Positions 50,220 to 61,471 of a stretch of DNA of 64,000 bases are shown here, piece by piece. A program made the translations under genes and the position numbers. Origin of the DNA: Priapulus caudatus (lineage: Eukaryota; Priapulida; Priapulimorpha; Priapulimorphida; Priapulidae). Location: positions 57,669-121,668 of the forward strand of contig NW_014577178.1 of the NCBI RefSeq assembly GCF_000485595.1. The letters are read 5' to 3'. Position 1 is the stretch's first letter. Every line of letters begins with the position of its first letter. The notes under the pieces were generated by a model that worked only from the letters and a program-made list of their open reading frames with translations, was not told where the DNA came from and searched no databases.

Positions 50220-53200
50220 ATAGGAACTGTTTTGGCCACGCTGTACCAGTGCAATGACCGGTTGCTCACTACCAGCACAATTATTTGTAAAAAATGACTA
50301 AATACAATTAAATGGTAATAAAAGCAAAAGTATACTACTTGTGAATTGCTTTTATTGTTATATTAAAACTTCAAACTACTGCTGACTGTTACTGTGATCC
50401 ATAGCCTGTCATACCAAACGTTAACTGCAAAGAATCCTAGGAACATATAAGCAGTTGAATGACTATATAGGAACCAAACACACTACGATATATAATGCCA
50501 ATTCCTCCACATATATTCCTTGATGGTGGCAAAAATAAGACTGGTCTCCTAAATATAAACGAGCAAGGCTCTATTGAGGAACGAGGCACACGGTCCCAAC
50601 CATGAGATCATGATGTAGGCAAGGGCATAGGCTATATTTGTAATTCCATAGTTCCAGTATTCCGCAGCAACTAGCAGAGGCATACATATATGTATGTGGA
50701 AGCCACCTGCTACATTTCCACAACAGTCTATAGTTTAAAAGTCACGATGTTTCCTGAGAATAATTATACATCAAGGAATCAATCCACGTATATTAATATC
50801 AATGTAGCTACCACCGACTCACGTTTCAGTCTTACTAGAATTATCCTAACCAGTATCTAGCGGGTATTATCTCCATTACACAATGTTTGGACGTCTATAC
50901 CAACGCACAAATTTTGAATAATTACAAGCACGATGATATCATTCAGGTTCCTTGAATCGTACAGTCATCCCACCAATGCCCCTCCCAGAACCTAAACGAA
51001 ACTGTGTACATGAGTGTATTGACTGCGTGAATTGGCAGATTTTTATTTATAATAACTTTTAAAAATTCAGCATAAAAACACATTGGGAACTGCACGTACG
51101 TGACAATCTGCATAAAGTAGCAAGTTAACAATGAAAATAAAAATTGTGTTTTTAAAACCAACAATCAAACAAAAAATAGGCATGCATAAACATACGAAAA
51201 CGACAGAATTTCTGTCACAACCACCTTGTGAACTAGATACTATACACAACTAAAATGCAAACTGTCATTTGCCAGCATTATAGAAGCGCACTTCCACAGT
51301 TAGCATGCAGGTTTCCTTTGTTGCACGGCAACCGATTTGCCAATTGAAATCAACTTCCTCAGATGAAAAAAAGACAAATTTATAAATTTGCTGCGCTTCG
51401 TCTGACAAAGTTTGATGCAGAAACAATTGATATTATTGCCGAGCTCCTGTCAAAGTCTAATGGATGTCGCTTACAATAGCCATAGACGACACAAAAGATG
51501 GATCACTTTTCAGTAAATTACCTCAGTGTATCGTGATCGCGGTAAATACAGTTTCCATTAGCCTAGACAAAGATTCCGTTCATTGCCGCTTCCATTATTT
51601 AAAGATGAAAATATTTCCCGAGAGATAAGATAGCGTGATGCCAACAAATGATGCTGCTTTCCTAATATGCTGCAGGCATGTCAGCATCTCCTGCCATTTG
51701 CGGCTAAATTGTTCAAATGTTGCATTTAAAAACGCAACAGTTTCCCACCAGTGAAATATCCTACATTTCCTCACGACGAAGATTCGTCAAAGTGGCTAGC
51801 ATGCAGTCAGTCCATTTCAACTATTGGCTTATACATTCATTTAAATTCTGTCACTACTTAATTATTAGACTACCAACATCAGAGCTCATGTTTCCACTAG
51901 CTCTCGACAGTACATTTTCAATCATATGCAAAATGAACCTCGTTGCACCACCAATTTCTTACAAATTCACACAACTGCTCACGCACACTCACACGCGTGT
52001 GCACACAAGAATTGTCAGTCTGCGAGACGCACTTCATAACAATGATGGTCATCATGTGAGAATATCTTCAAGTTGAACTGTATCCGTAAACATGTTTAAA
52101 TCATAGTAGAAAAGCAATTGCAGTTACATAGGCAAAACTCATTGCTAAGACATGTACCTTAATTGACCTCTATAGAGATGAATGGCTCCGTCCTTCATCT
52201 TTCATTACAGAGGAAATTTGCGTAATGTCCTATATGGTCATTTACCTCACGTTCTTTACTTCAACTCACCTCTTACCTCTATTTGCTAAACCATTATTTT
52301 AATCGAGTAGTTAACAAAAGGACAAACTGGCAAACTAAAATTGTGCATGGTGCTCACACTGGGTTCACACAAATTTGCAGGAATCTATGCTAAATTGCTA
52401 ACCAATGTTTTTAGTACAAAACGCATTTTTATTTTGTTCTCTATTATCGCATGTTAAATATTGGCGTTCAAAATCACCATTACATATTTTGACAGATATC
52501 GGTATTTACATACAGCAAACCACAGCAAACATGGCGCAGAGGTGATGCGGTAATGCAATCACGTTGCAGACCCCTTTTGCGTACGATAGCCTGGTATTTT
52601 ACATGCTTTTAACTCGTCTTGAATAATGTAATTTAGCAGCTTTAATATGCACTCATGCCATTGAGATAATGTGATTGTTTAAATGTGTTTGTAAAAGACA
52701 TTCGGCCTAATATGGGCTGTGTGTGCTTTGTTCATCTTGTTTACTCAGCCAAATGCTTATTCAGGAGCACTTGCCCATGTTTTTTCAAAATTAAAATCAG
52801 CAGCAGAAATGGGAAGCCATGTCTATCATCGCAAGGAGGGAGCGCCTAGACTCTAGTTGTTAAAGTGACTCATCGTACGGGTTAAATCACCTGGCTGTAC
52901 ACAACCATAACGCACAATGGTAAGGGATGTGATGTGGTCATGCATGCAGCCTCTAATCTGCTACTCATCGCGTGCTACTCTCTATATAGAACGTTGCTCA
53001 CTTCGTGGAGTCCATTCTCAGGAACTTACTACATATGAAATGAGTTTCAAATGTGTCATAAAACTGCAGCTACTTGTTACTTGGTTCGCCAATTAAAACG
53101 GCCAGTTCTCGCAGCAAAATGCATAGATATAGCTACTGTGAGCTCGTCTATGTTGTAAAAATTCACTACGACATTTGTATTGCTAATTTTATTATAGCTT

Positions 53201-55683
53201 TTTTTTTTAATTAGCATATCTAAACGAAAGTACTCCTCTCACGAAAGTAGTACCACAGGATGTTTACACATCCGGGACACAGCCGAGCGAGCACAGTTTT
53301 CATTAACATTTCTTTTCTATGATAAAACAAGTTATAATTTATTATTCGATGTTTTTTTCAGTACAAAATTGTGAAATTTGTTCAAATAATAGGTTATCTA
53401 TGTACATTACTTATGCAATCAGCAAACAAATATAGTGTTTTCTTTCCAGAAACTATTTGCGCTAGCGTAGGCCTACTATTAGCGTTCTCAGTCGCTTCAC
53501 TGTACACAATTTATGTGTATCTATACGCCAAAACTTTCTCCGAGAAAGTTTTCAAAATGCTCTACTTCGGAGCAAATTTCTGGCTTAATCAGAACATTTC
53601 ATGTATTCATACTGCAAGTATGCTCACAGTAGGTGTATTTAGGCATTTTGTTGCGAGGATTATCCACTTTAAAACGCTAGATGTGCCGGGGCCGGTACTC
53701 TCGTGCAAGTGCAAACAGCAGTCACTCTTTATGCAATCCTAATTAATCATACAGGGCAATTTTCTTCGCATTTCACTGTCTCACATGTGTGAAATACGTT
53801 TTTAACATGTGCCACAAGAAAAAAAATACTGCAAATAATTGGGGCTCTACGAATTTTGTCCAAACGCAAGTAAACAGCCTCGTTTTAACATTATTAATGC
53901 TATTTGAGCCTCATATGAGCGGTTCAGTAAAGAATCTCTGATAGGGTTGTGCTTAGATTTATTACACCTGCTAATGTAAGATACGTACACCAGGTGCTCA
54001 GCGTGAAGGACATTGTAGAAACCCCAAATCACCCTCCGTCAAATAAATGGTATGGTCCAACGAGGGGAAAGATGCACACACATATGTACAGCTGACACTG
54101 TATTTTCTCCCTGCACCCATGGCGCGTATAATGAATGGGGAGACCTCTTTTGCACCGAGCAAGAAGTGTGGGAACGCAACAGCTGTAGCCATTGATTACG
54201 ATTACTGAACCTGTGTTGTTTGAAGAACCGCACACATGTTCTATATAGTGTGTGCGCTACATCTACGTTTTGCTCACTGTGCAATTTCTGGCCTAAACGC
54301 AAAGTTCAGCCAGGTACGTGCGGCGAGACATTGACCACAGCAAAACATAAACACTCACACGTCAACTTGCATGTCAGACGCCAGTGTGCAGGCAGGCCAT
54401 GCAACGATGCCGGACCGGCCGCCAATTAGATGCCTGCAAGCAAGCACTGCGAAAACCAGTGCTCAGCAATCCACTTATTTACCTACGACAAGGTTTGCAG
54501 TAAGTAAAAATAACCAAGTTCTGTACGTGTTAAATTTGCTGCAGTGTTATCCCGCAACGATCGCCTTATCGCAAAATATATGAGCTTGTTATATAAACTT
54601 TTTAGCATCTTTTGCGGAACGCGGTACACCTCGCGCCATACATTCACAACGACATGTATACGCAATATTCCTCGTTTACTTTGTCTACGAATATCAATAG
54701 TCCGTCCAGGCACTACGACTGTGCTACGTAGTGAGAAGCGAGAAGGTAACTTGTGGCTACGAATACCAACAACAAAGTAACTGTTGAGCAGATATAACGA
54801 AAATTAGGTTGCACAGCGCATGTGTACCGTGTGACAGCATGCAACTACAGAACACACGTTCACATCCAGCATTCGGCGCGATGAATGACATTCATCATAG
54901 CTTGTATTTGTAGCTTGGAATTAAATTACGAACTATCCGAAGAAGTAAACGCGAGACATTACGCAGCATAGAATGCCAGTGTGAAGTCGGCACAGCGTAT
55001 ATAGCAGGACGATCGCCTAGAGTTATAAGCAAGCAATCGCTGGCTTCCGCATGAAGGAAGAGTCTGAGCCACACGAGACATCTGACTGCAACAACTACGA
55101 AATTGTACACCAAGAATTCTCACTTATACCGCCAGACCCAAAAAGCTGGATTCCTAGCTGGCAGACCCTCTTACATGTAGTTGGAAGCACAGAAAAACAG
55201 TCTACATGCTCAGGAGAAGAGTGTAACGCATACAGTAGCAAAGTGTTTATTGCAACAACATGATCAAGTGCGAGTTTGGAATCCTAACAGCTGGCTACAC
55301 ATGTCTGCCAATAAAGCACCATATGTACAATATGCAAACCACTGTCAGCCTCCAACTGCTCTTAATTACATTTTACAAACCTAGGACCAAATCGTTACGC
55401 TGAAATAATATTACACGCCGGCATTTTCATGCAAAATTTGCACCCAATTCTGAAAATTTAAAATAATGAAATTTCATTCGAAATATATTGGTTGTGGTAC
55501 TGGTAATAAATTACCTGATATAAAGCTCTGCGTTGATTTAACAATTGTTACTTTTAATTAAAAAATAATAAAAGGTTATACTAAAAAACTGTTACTTGAT
55601 GTTAGTAACTAGTAAGCAGGGATATATTTCGCTATAACCCTCAACCATGAGATGAGTGAGCCAGGTGGCATCGTAATAATATC
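50220..55683. other. No gene supported; one long frame and one weak exon candidate
   Basis: A plus-strand frame at 53371-53742 (123 codons) begins with GTG behind a good acceptor-like ttttttcag and contains a hydrophobic stretch (LLLAFSVASLYTIYVYLYA), but one or two frames of this length are expected by chance. At 54236-54314 a possible plus-strand exon (acceptor tctatatag, donor CCAG|gtacgtg) is open in two frames, without homology. The 54.0-55.2 kb part has more CpG than its surroundings. Confidence 0.4.
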
Positions 55684-55810
55684 AGGTGTGTATAAACTAT
55701 AATATAGACTATATCAGGAGTGAATAATAATAGACTATTTATAGAATATAGATCTATAAAGTCTATAGTCTATAATACAGTCTATAATATAGTCTATATT
55801 ACACACGCGT
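55684..55810. mobile_element. 127-bp hairpin-rich element of the AGGNGTGTATAA family, nested
   Basis: Starts AGGTGTGTATAAACTAT and ends ATATTACACACGCGT. Its interior contains a second start (AGGAGTGAATAATAATAGAC at 55715) and many TATAGACTAT/ATAGTCTATA half-sites that fold back on each other. Flanks share ataatat. It is related to the 46-bp element at 16306-16351 and looks like one copy inserted in another. Confidence 0.6.
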
Positions 55811-57995
55811 GATAATATAAATATTTTTCTCACTTCAATTAGTGGCACCTACACCACACACTATTTCCGATGAACATTCCGTCTGTTCTTGGTGGCAGGT
55901 AGACTTGGCTTCATCCACAGAAGCCTGCCTGTGACCAATTGCTCAACACAATCATGACAATTAATTGGTCAGTCATGTCAAATGTAACCAACATTTATTA
56001 AGAACCTGGCAACTATAAAATGCCTATAATCCTCGTAATCCTACTAAATCCCAGTGTGGAAACCGTGAATAACTCATACGAACATTTTATCCTTCCTGAA
56101 GAAACTCTGGCCATCGCAACTGTTCACAGAAACTAGGTCGACTTCACATTGTGACTAACATCATTTATTGTATCATATTGTATCATTGCATCATAACATG
56201 TGATTATATAACATTAACAGCTGCTCGTCGAGACCTTTGCAAGTTTAAGCGATATATGTTGAATAAGTTGAAATAATTTGAAGTAAATAATTCAATTTTA
56301 ATTGAATTTTTTTGAATTTTTTAGTAAATAATTAAGTTTTAATTGAAGTAAATAATTGAAGTAATAAGTTGAATAAGTTGAATATATTGATATAAGTTGA
56401 ATATGTACATCCAGTCATCGCGACCCTTACCACTACAATTAAACGAAGACACGTACGCCCACCACACGTGTAAACCGTGAATAACCCACAGAGCTCTACG
56501 AACCCTGCCCATGCTCCACGGATACTTTGCTGACCCCCCCTCGTAGGAAATATGGGCACGGTTAATGGAAAGTGTGACGACCACTTACTGTGCCCACTCA
56601 TCGAAACATTGACCAGCGCCCGTGGACACCGTGCTCACTGACCTGCTCATTGTAACATTGACCACTGTACTGGGTAATCCCAGCCTCAAGACTGCCATCG
56701 CGGGCAAATGTAGAAAAACGTACAGCTCAGTTCATTGGCTGGCTCGGTTCTGGGAAACAGCTGCTGCCACACATCAGAGCACAGCTGCTGCAGGCAACAG
56801 AAGGACCAGCCGAGCGCGCATCTGCTCACCCGGATTCCAAATAACTGTATAGATGTAATGCGCTTGTACATTTCTAGACGTTTACATCAGCTATAGCTTT
56901 TGGACACCGTGAGAGACTAGCCTGAAGAAGGTAATATACTCAGTGTGATAAAATTCAATAGTGGTATCACTTTTTTTTTTATATAACACTATTAACAGCA
57001 AACAATCAAAGTATACTACCAAACCAACATGTGGGTCTTTGGTTGTGAGAGATTTATCAGAAAATTAATGTTAGTTATGAAAGACTAGCTTTATAGATTG
57101 TGTACACAAAAGATGTTCACCCCGATAAGAAAAATGTTTCTCTAGACCGTTTTAACTGTATAAACTCAAACCTATATATATTTACCTTACAATACATGAA
57201 CTAATATAAGTTCTTAATCAATTAAAATTTTAAATGTAAATTTTAAGGAGATACTATATCTGACACAATAACAGTTCGTGTAGCTAACGGATGGCATGGA
57301 TAGGTGGCATTTCACTAATGAAGCACATAAGAAAAAGCTTCGAAACATTTCGGTGAATTTATCATCCACAAATCAACCAGCAATCTCCAGGGAGTACACC
57401 TACAGCCAATGTTAAATTTAGACTAACTGTTGGGTTCTGGAATGGTGTCAGCATATCTCGCATTCTTAAAATGCCACCTTTAGCTAAAAATACAAACTTG
57501 ATTTCATAGTTTTGGGTTGCTGCTTAGGATCATGAGTATGATGACATGTGCAGGTTCTACTGTGCTGTTTTACACACACCATGCATATCCCCATCTTCAT
57601 AACGCATGCACATGAACATGAAGGATTTCCACAAACTCAAATCTAAGAAAAAGGCAGACGAATAATAACACATGATATAAGGGTGCCACACACACAATAT
57701 TTCAGATCATGTGATTTTCAAATATTTTTAGTACTGTTATTAGTTGCTCACTATATATATATATATATAATCCAAAAGGTAATCTCATCTCTAGAAGCAG
57801 GGCAAAAACCAGTAGAACTACAGATGAGTTCTTTATCGTTGTAGAGTTTTACACTTACAGTTACAGCTTCAGATATTTATTAAACTGAAATCCCAAAGAA
57901 TTCTATAAAATCTAGCAACCAATGAGAAACCACTTTAGTACTTAATTTCAATATAAGAATCATGATCAGGAAGAAGGACAGCAATGGATTCCAGA
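55811..57995. other. No gene recognised; degenerate AATTGAAGTAAATAATT repeats at 56255-56402
   Basis: AT-rich DNA. Between 56255 and 56402, short words such as gaataagttgaa and aattgaagtaaataattg recur several times in direct and inverted form. A GC-richer patch at 56400-56860 has short frames only. Confidence 0.45.
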
Positions 57996-58742
57996 AATGA
58001 AAGTGTCAATGACACTGTAGCTCACCACAAAAAAAGGACACAAATGAGTGAGTAAGAAGAAGTCAGTTTTAATTGAGCAACCATCGACGTACATTATAGA
58101 AACGATTGCCATCTGTATATCGCAATAATAATTTATAAACCAAAATGAATCACAATTTGTGACCGTAGATGGCGCTATACCCGCTTTGTAGTGATAGCGC
58201 TTGAAATAAATAGGTTATGCTGCGTTCCGACATGTTTTGTAAATCTTTACTCTAATATAGACGTTTTATCGGCAGAGTGGTGAGGAAATACCAATTTTTC
58301 ATTAAAGATATTGTCAATGAAATCTTGTAAAACGAACCAGACGAGTGTGACACCACAGACTGTTTGTGTTTATATAATATGCTATATAATTGCCAAACCC
58401 TACCTAATTTGCATAATTTTTTTTTAAATATCAAAACCCCTAGCCCTTATTCATTCACATACCAAAAATGAGCAAAATCCGTTGAACCTGAACTGACTAA
58501 TGGCAATTCCCATTTTTGCCCAAAAATTGCCGTGGCTCGAAAGTACATCGACTGGTCAAAATAGGACGTTCCATATGGGAGCATAGCAGTAACAACTACA
58601 CCCAATTTCAAACATGTGGGTCAAACGGTTCTTGAGTTATCGTTGACCGAAACCAAATGTTGACGGACGGACGGACGGACGGACGGACGTACGACGACCC
58701 ATGCAATAGCTCAACTTGACGATGTCAAGGTGAGCTAAAAAT
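57996..58742. mobile_element. Block D: Helitron/HINE-like non-autonomous element, separate insertion D4
   Basis: A 747-bp copy of the element at 27136-27893, in unrelated flanks, which defines both ends. The left hairpin is at 58002-58016, TAGCTCACC at 58018-58026, the ACGG repeats at 58664-58688, and the right 31-nt hairpin at 58707-58737. It differs from D1 by scattered substitutions and small indels only. Confidence 0.72.
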
Positions 58743-58910
58743 GGAGTCACCATCAGCATCTTAGAAGACACACACAGCATTATAGTATAGCCCCTACATG
58801 GTTATTCAAAACTGAGCGAATTTGGATGGAATCATATAATTTGCAATAACTGTTAACTTTAGAGAATTTCCGCGTGTCTCCTGATGAACCATGAAACCAA
58901 ACATAAATAT

Positions 58911-59750
58911 TAGGGGTGCACCGGATCCAACTTTTTAAGTTCAGGCCGGAACCAGAACCAGCCGGAACTTGAAAAAAATTTCTGCCGGAACTACCTGGCT
59001 GGAACCGGAACTTAAGCTGGGAATAAACTTGACAGTTTTAATTGGCCCAGTATTGCGCAAACTCACTCGGCCTGAACGAAATATTGGCAGGCACATCACT
59101 CAGGCGAGTAGGACAATGCTCATTGTTCTACATGTTCTCATTATATGTCACATGTTCTCATCTTCTCATGTTCTCATGTCTCATGTTCTCATTATATACA
59201 TGTTCTCATTGTCTACATGTTCACATTCTACATTGTTCTCAATGCTACAAAGTTCTAATTACAGGATGGTTGTTAGGTGTATGATCGAATCATCTGCTTA
59301 CAGTGCATAATTCTGGCATCTTATTCGCGAGCGAATTGTGTGGCAAAACCTGCATGTTGCAGTATCCCTGGTTTTGGTCGATTATTTTCAAGTTCAACTA
59401 ACAAACATATGCCATTCCTGTGGCTCTAAGAGCATTTTATTTTAAAGGAAAATCTCGTGAATCACCTAACATCAGTTAGGTTCGATCAGTTCAGTTAGTT
59501 AGCCGATGTTCAAGTGGCAAACGTTTTCGAGGCATAATAGTGTGAAGTTGTTAAAACACTATATTTTCAGCAAGTTGACTCTATATATTGACATAACTAC
59601 ATTCCGTGACTGATCTTTTGATCTTGATGAAGCTTGTAGCAGAAATGAAATTATGAAAAATTCCGGTTCCGGCCAACCTTTTGTGAAGGGTTCCGGCCGA
59701 AACCGGAAAAATTGGGGATCCGGCCGGATCCAAGTTCCTGTGCATCCCTA
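58911..59750. mobile_element. hAT-type non-autonomous transposon, 840 bp, complete
   Basis: The inverted ends TAGGGGTGCAC and GTGCATCCCTA are flanked by an exact 8-bp direct repeat ataaatat (58903-58910 and 59751-59758), the hallmark of hAT insertions. Subterminal regions are rich in GGAACC/CCGGAA words on both sides, which pair with each other. No transposase frame survives. The longest frame (58969-59310) only reflects the internal repeat. Confidence 0.82.
59119..59240. repeat. ACATGTTCTCAT tandem array inside the hAT element
   Basis: About ten imperfect copies of (AC)ATGTTCTCAT with short TATAT or TCT spacers. They give the Cys/Ser/His-rich frames seen here. Confidence 0.8.
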
Positions 59751-59976
59751 ATAAATATCACAAACAATCATATGCTATGACGCTGCCTTTACCACCATCA
59801 TCTTCTTAAATTAGTGATACTGTCTGGAAATTCAAATTTGCACCGAATGAGTTGTGATGAACATGACTAATAAAACCTACTTCCAGCAGCTCCTTGTCTA
59901 TATGTAAAAATCAACTTAGTATCTACATAAATAATATAACTACACGTGACCGTCTATCTACTTGCATGTAATAATA

Positions 59977-60161
59977 TACTGTATACGCTGAATATTTAGC
60001 GGTGGTTTAATTTTTGCAAATTTAGCGAACGCGTCTCTGACCGCAAAAATAACAACACGAGAATAATTCATAATTCACCGACCGCGAAATTAACCACTCG
60101 CGAAATTGTCTGTCAAGTATGAAGTCGCGAAAATTACGCGAAAAATATGGCGTATACAGTA
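59977..60161. mobile_element. TA-flanked MITE, 185 bp, TACTGTATACGC ends
   Basis: Perfect 12-bp inverted ends (TACTGTATACGC, continuing imperfectly to AGCG/CGCG) are flanked by TA on both sides. The inside repeats TTCGCG/CGCGAAA words (for example cgcgaaattaac, cgcgaaattgtc, cgcgaaaattac). This is compatible with a Tc1/mariner-type MITE. Confidence 0.7.
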
Positions 60162-60247
60162 TAGGCCCTACGCGTCTATGTGAGAGACCCATGCGTCTGT
60201 GGGTGCATGCATATAAGTATGAGTTGCACGCGTGCATACATGTATAT

Positions 60248-60277
60248 CAAGAGCTAATAAGGTATTATTAGCTCTTG
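60248..60277. mobile_element. 30-bp palindromic insertion element (CAAGAGC family), copy 3
   Basis: Perfect 13-bp arms CAAGAGCTAATAA/TTATTAGCTCTTG around GGTA. It is flanked by the exact 8-bp direct repeat atgtatat (60240-60247 and 60278-60285). The ends match those of the elements at 19643 and 20675, while the centre is different and shorter. Confidence 0.8.
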
Positions 60278-60683
60278 ATGTATATATATACATGTGCGAT
60301 GTATGGAAGCATGCGCACAGATAATAGAAGTGTATTATCTCGTGTTTCCATTGCTTCCTACTTGACCTCTCCCACACAATCCGACAGCAAAACTCACCAA
60401 CCAGGCTAGGCGAATAGATTATAAATAAACAATAATTTGCCAGAAAAAAACATCAACAGAATATTCAGACCAATATTCACGCTCGCATATGTAATACATT
60501 CCCGTTTCAATACTACAACGTTTGCCTATAACATTACAAAAATTGTCTAATGTATGCATATATCTATAATATCAAGAAATATTCATTGGTGCAAACACAC
60601 ACACACAATAAAAAATCAGTTCATTATTAAAGTCTTTAATTTTGCAACTACGTGGACTATATATATATTCGGTGGAAGCAATA

Positions 60684-61467
60684 AGCCACTTCGTAGTGGA
60701 GCCCTATGACGTCATCGGGTTATAGGTCATTTGTACATAGCTGAAACGTTGGATCGCGCGTTCGCTCGTAAAAATGTATCATAATTTCTTATATTTCTTA
60801 TTATTAATATCTATGAAAACCTTCAATTCAAGTACCATTTGATATTAATAATAAAAGATATATGCGTGACTCCTGTTTCGTGTAAATGGTATTTTAGCTG
60901 GCATAGTATGGGCGTATAATTATTGTAATCACAATACTAATAACTGAAATAGTAAGCATTCAAACAATGTTATGTTTATTAATGAATGCAATTTAATTAT
61001 TGAATGTTCGTTGCTTTATTAAGTATATAATTGAGAATGAGATGTAACTGCATGTGTATGAATAATGCAATGAGAAAATGGTGATTGAGACGTCAGATGT
61101 CCATGATGACAATTACAGAAACTTTGGTGAGGATGAAAAATATTAAGGGAACCTTTCAATAAATGATGGACTTAAAATTGTTTTAGAATGTCTTAATTCT
61201 CATGTGTACAAATAGCTACTAGGTAAACTCGAAAGTTGTTCACACATGCATCTTTACGTTATTGGCATAATTAGTACTGAAATTATTCCATGGGTCCTTT
61301 ATAAACATGTATCCCTATACCTAAAAGACAGGATATCAATTATAACCAAGTATTTTTCCATTTATCAACTAAGTAACAGACAACAAAATTGAACAAATAA
61401 CATGTATTCGCATGTATCGCGATCTACAGAATCTCGCGCATGCTCAATGCGTAACTACGAAGTGGCT
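60684..61467. mobile_element. TA-flanked non-autonomous element, 784 bp
   Basis: The 18-bp sequence AATAAGCCACTTCGTAGT at 60680-60697 returns as a perfect inverted copy at 61454-61471. Taking TA as target, the element starts AGCCACTTCGTAGT. The left end also contains the small palindrome CCACT-TCGT-AGTGG. The interior is AT-rich without a transposase frame. Only the ends and TA flanks support the call. Confidence 0.6.
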
Positions 61468-61471
61468 TATT

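Noticed and set aside
51717-52076. 119-codon plus-strand frame
   Set aside because: Composition like its surroundings, ends in CA-repeat residues (THTHTRVHTR), no splice support.
53371-53742. 123-codon plus-strand frame with a hydrophobic segment behind a good acceptor
   Set aside because: Starts with GTG, has no recognisable domain, no donor-bounded partner exon, and one or two such frames are expected by chance in AT-rich DNA of this length.
54236-54314. Possible plus-strand exon with acceptor tctatatag and donor gtacgtg
   Set aside because: Open in two frames without homology, polypyrimidine tract poor, no neighbouring exon.
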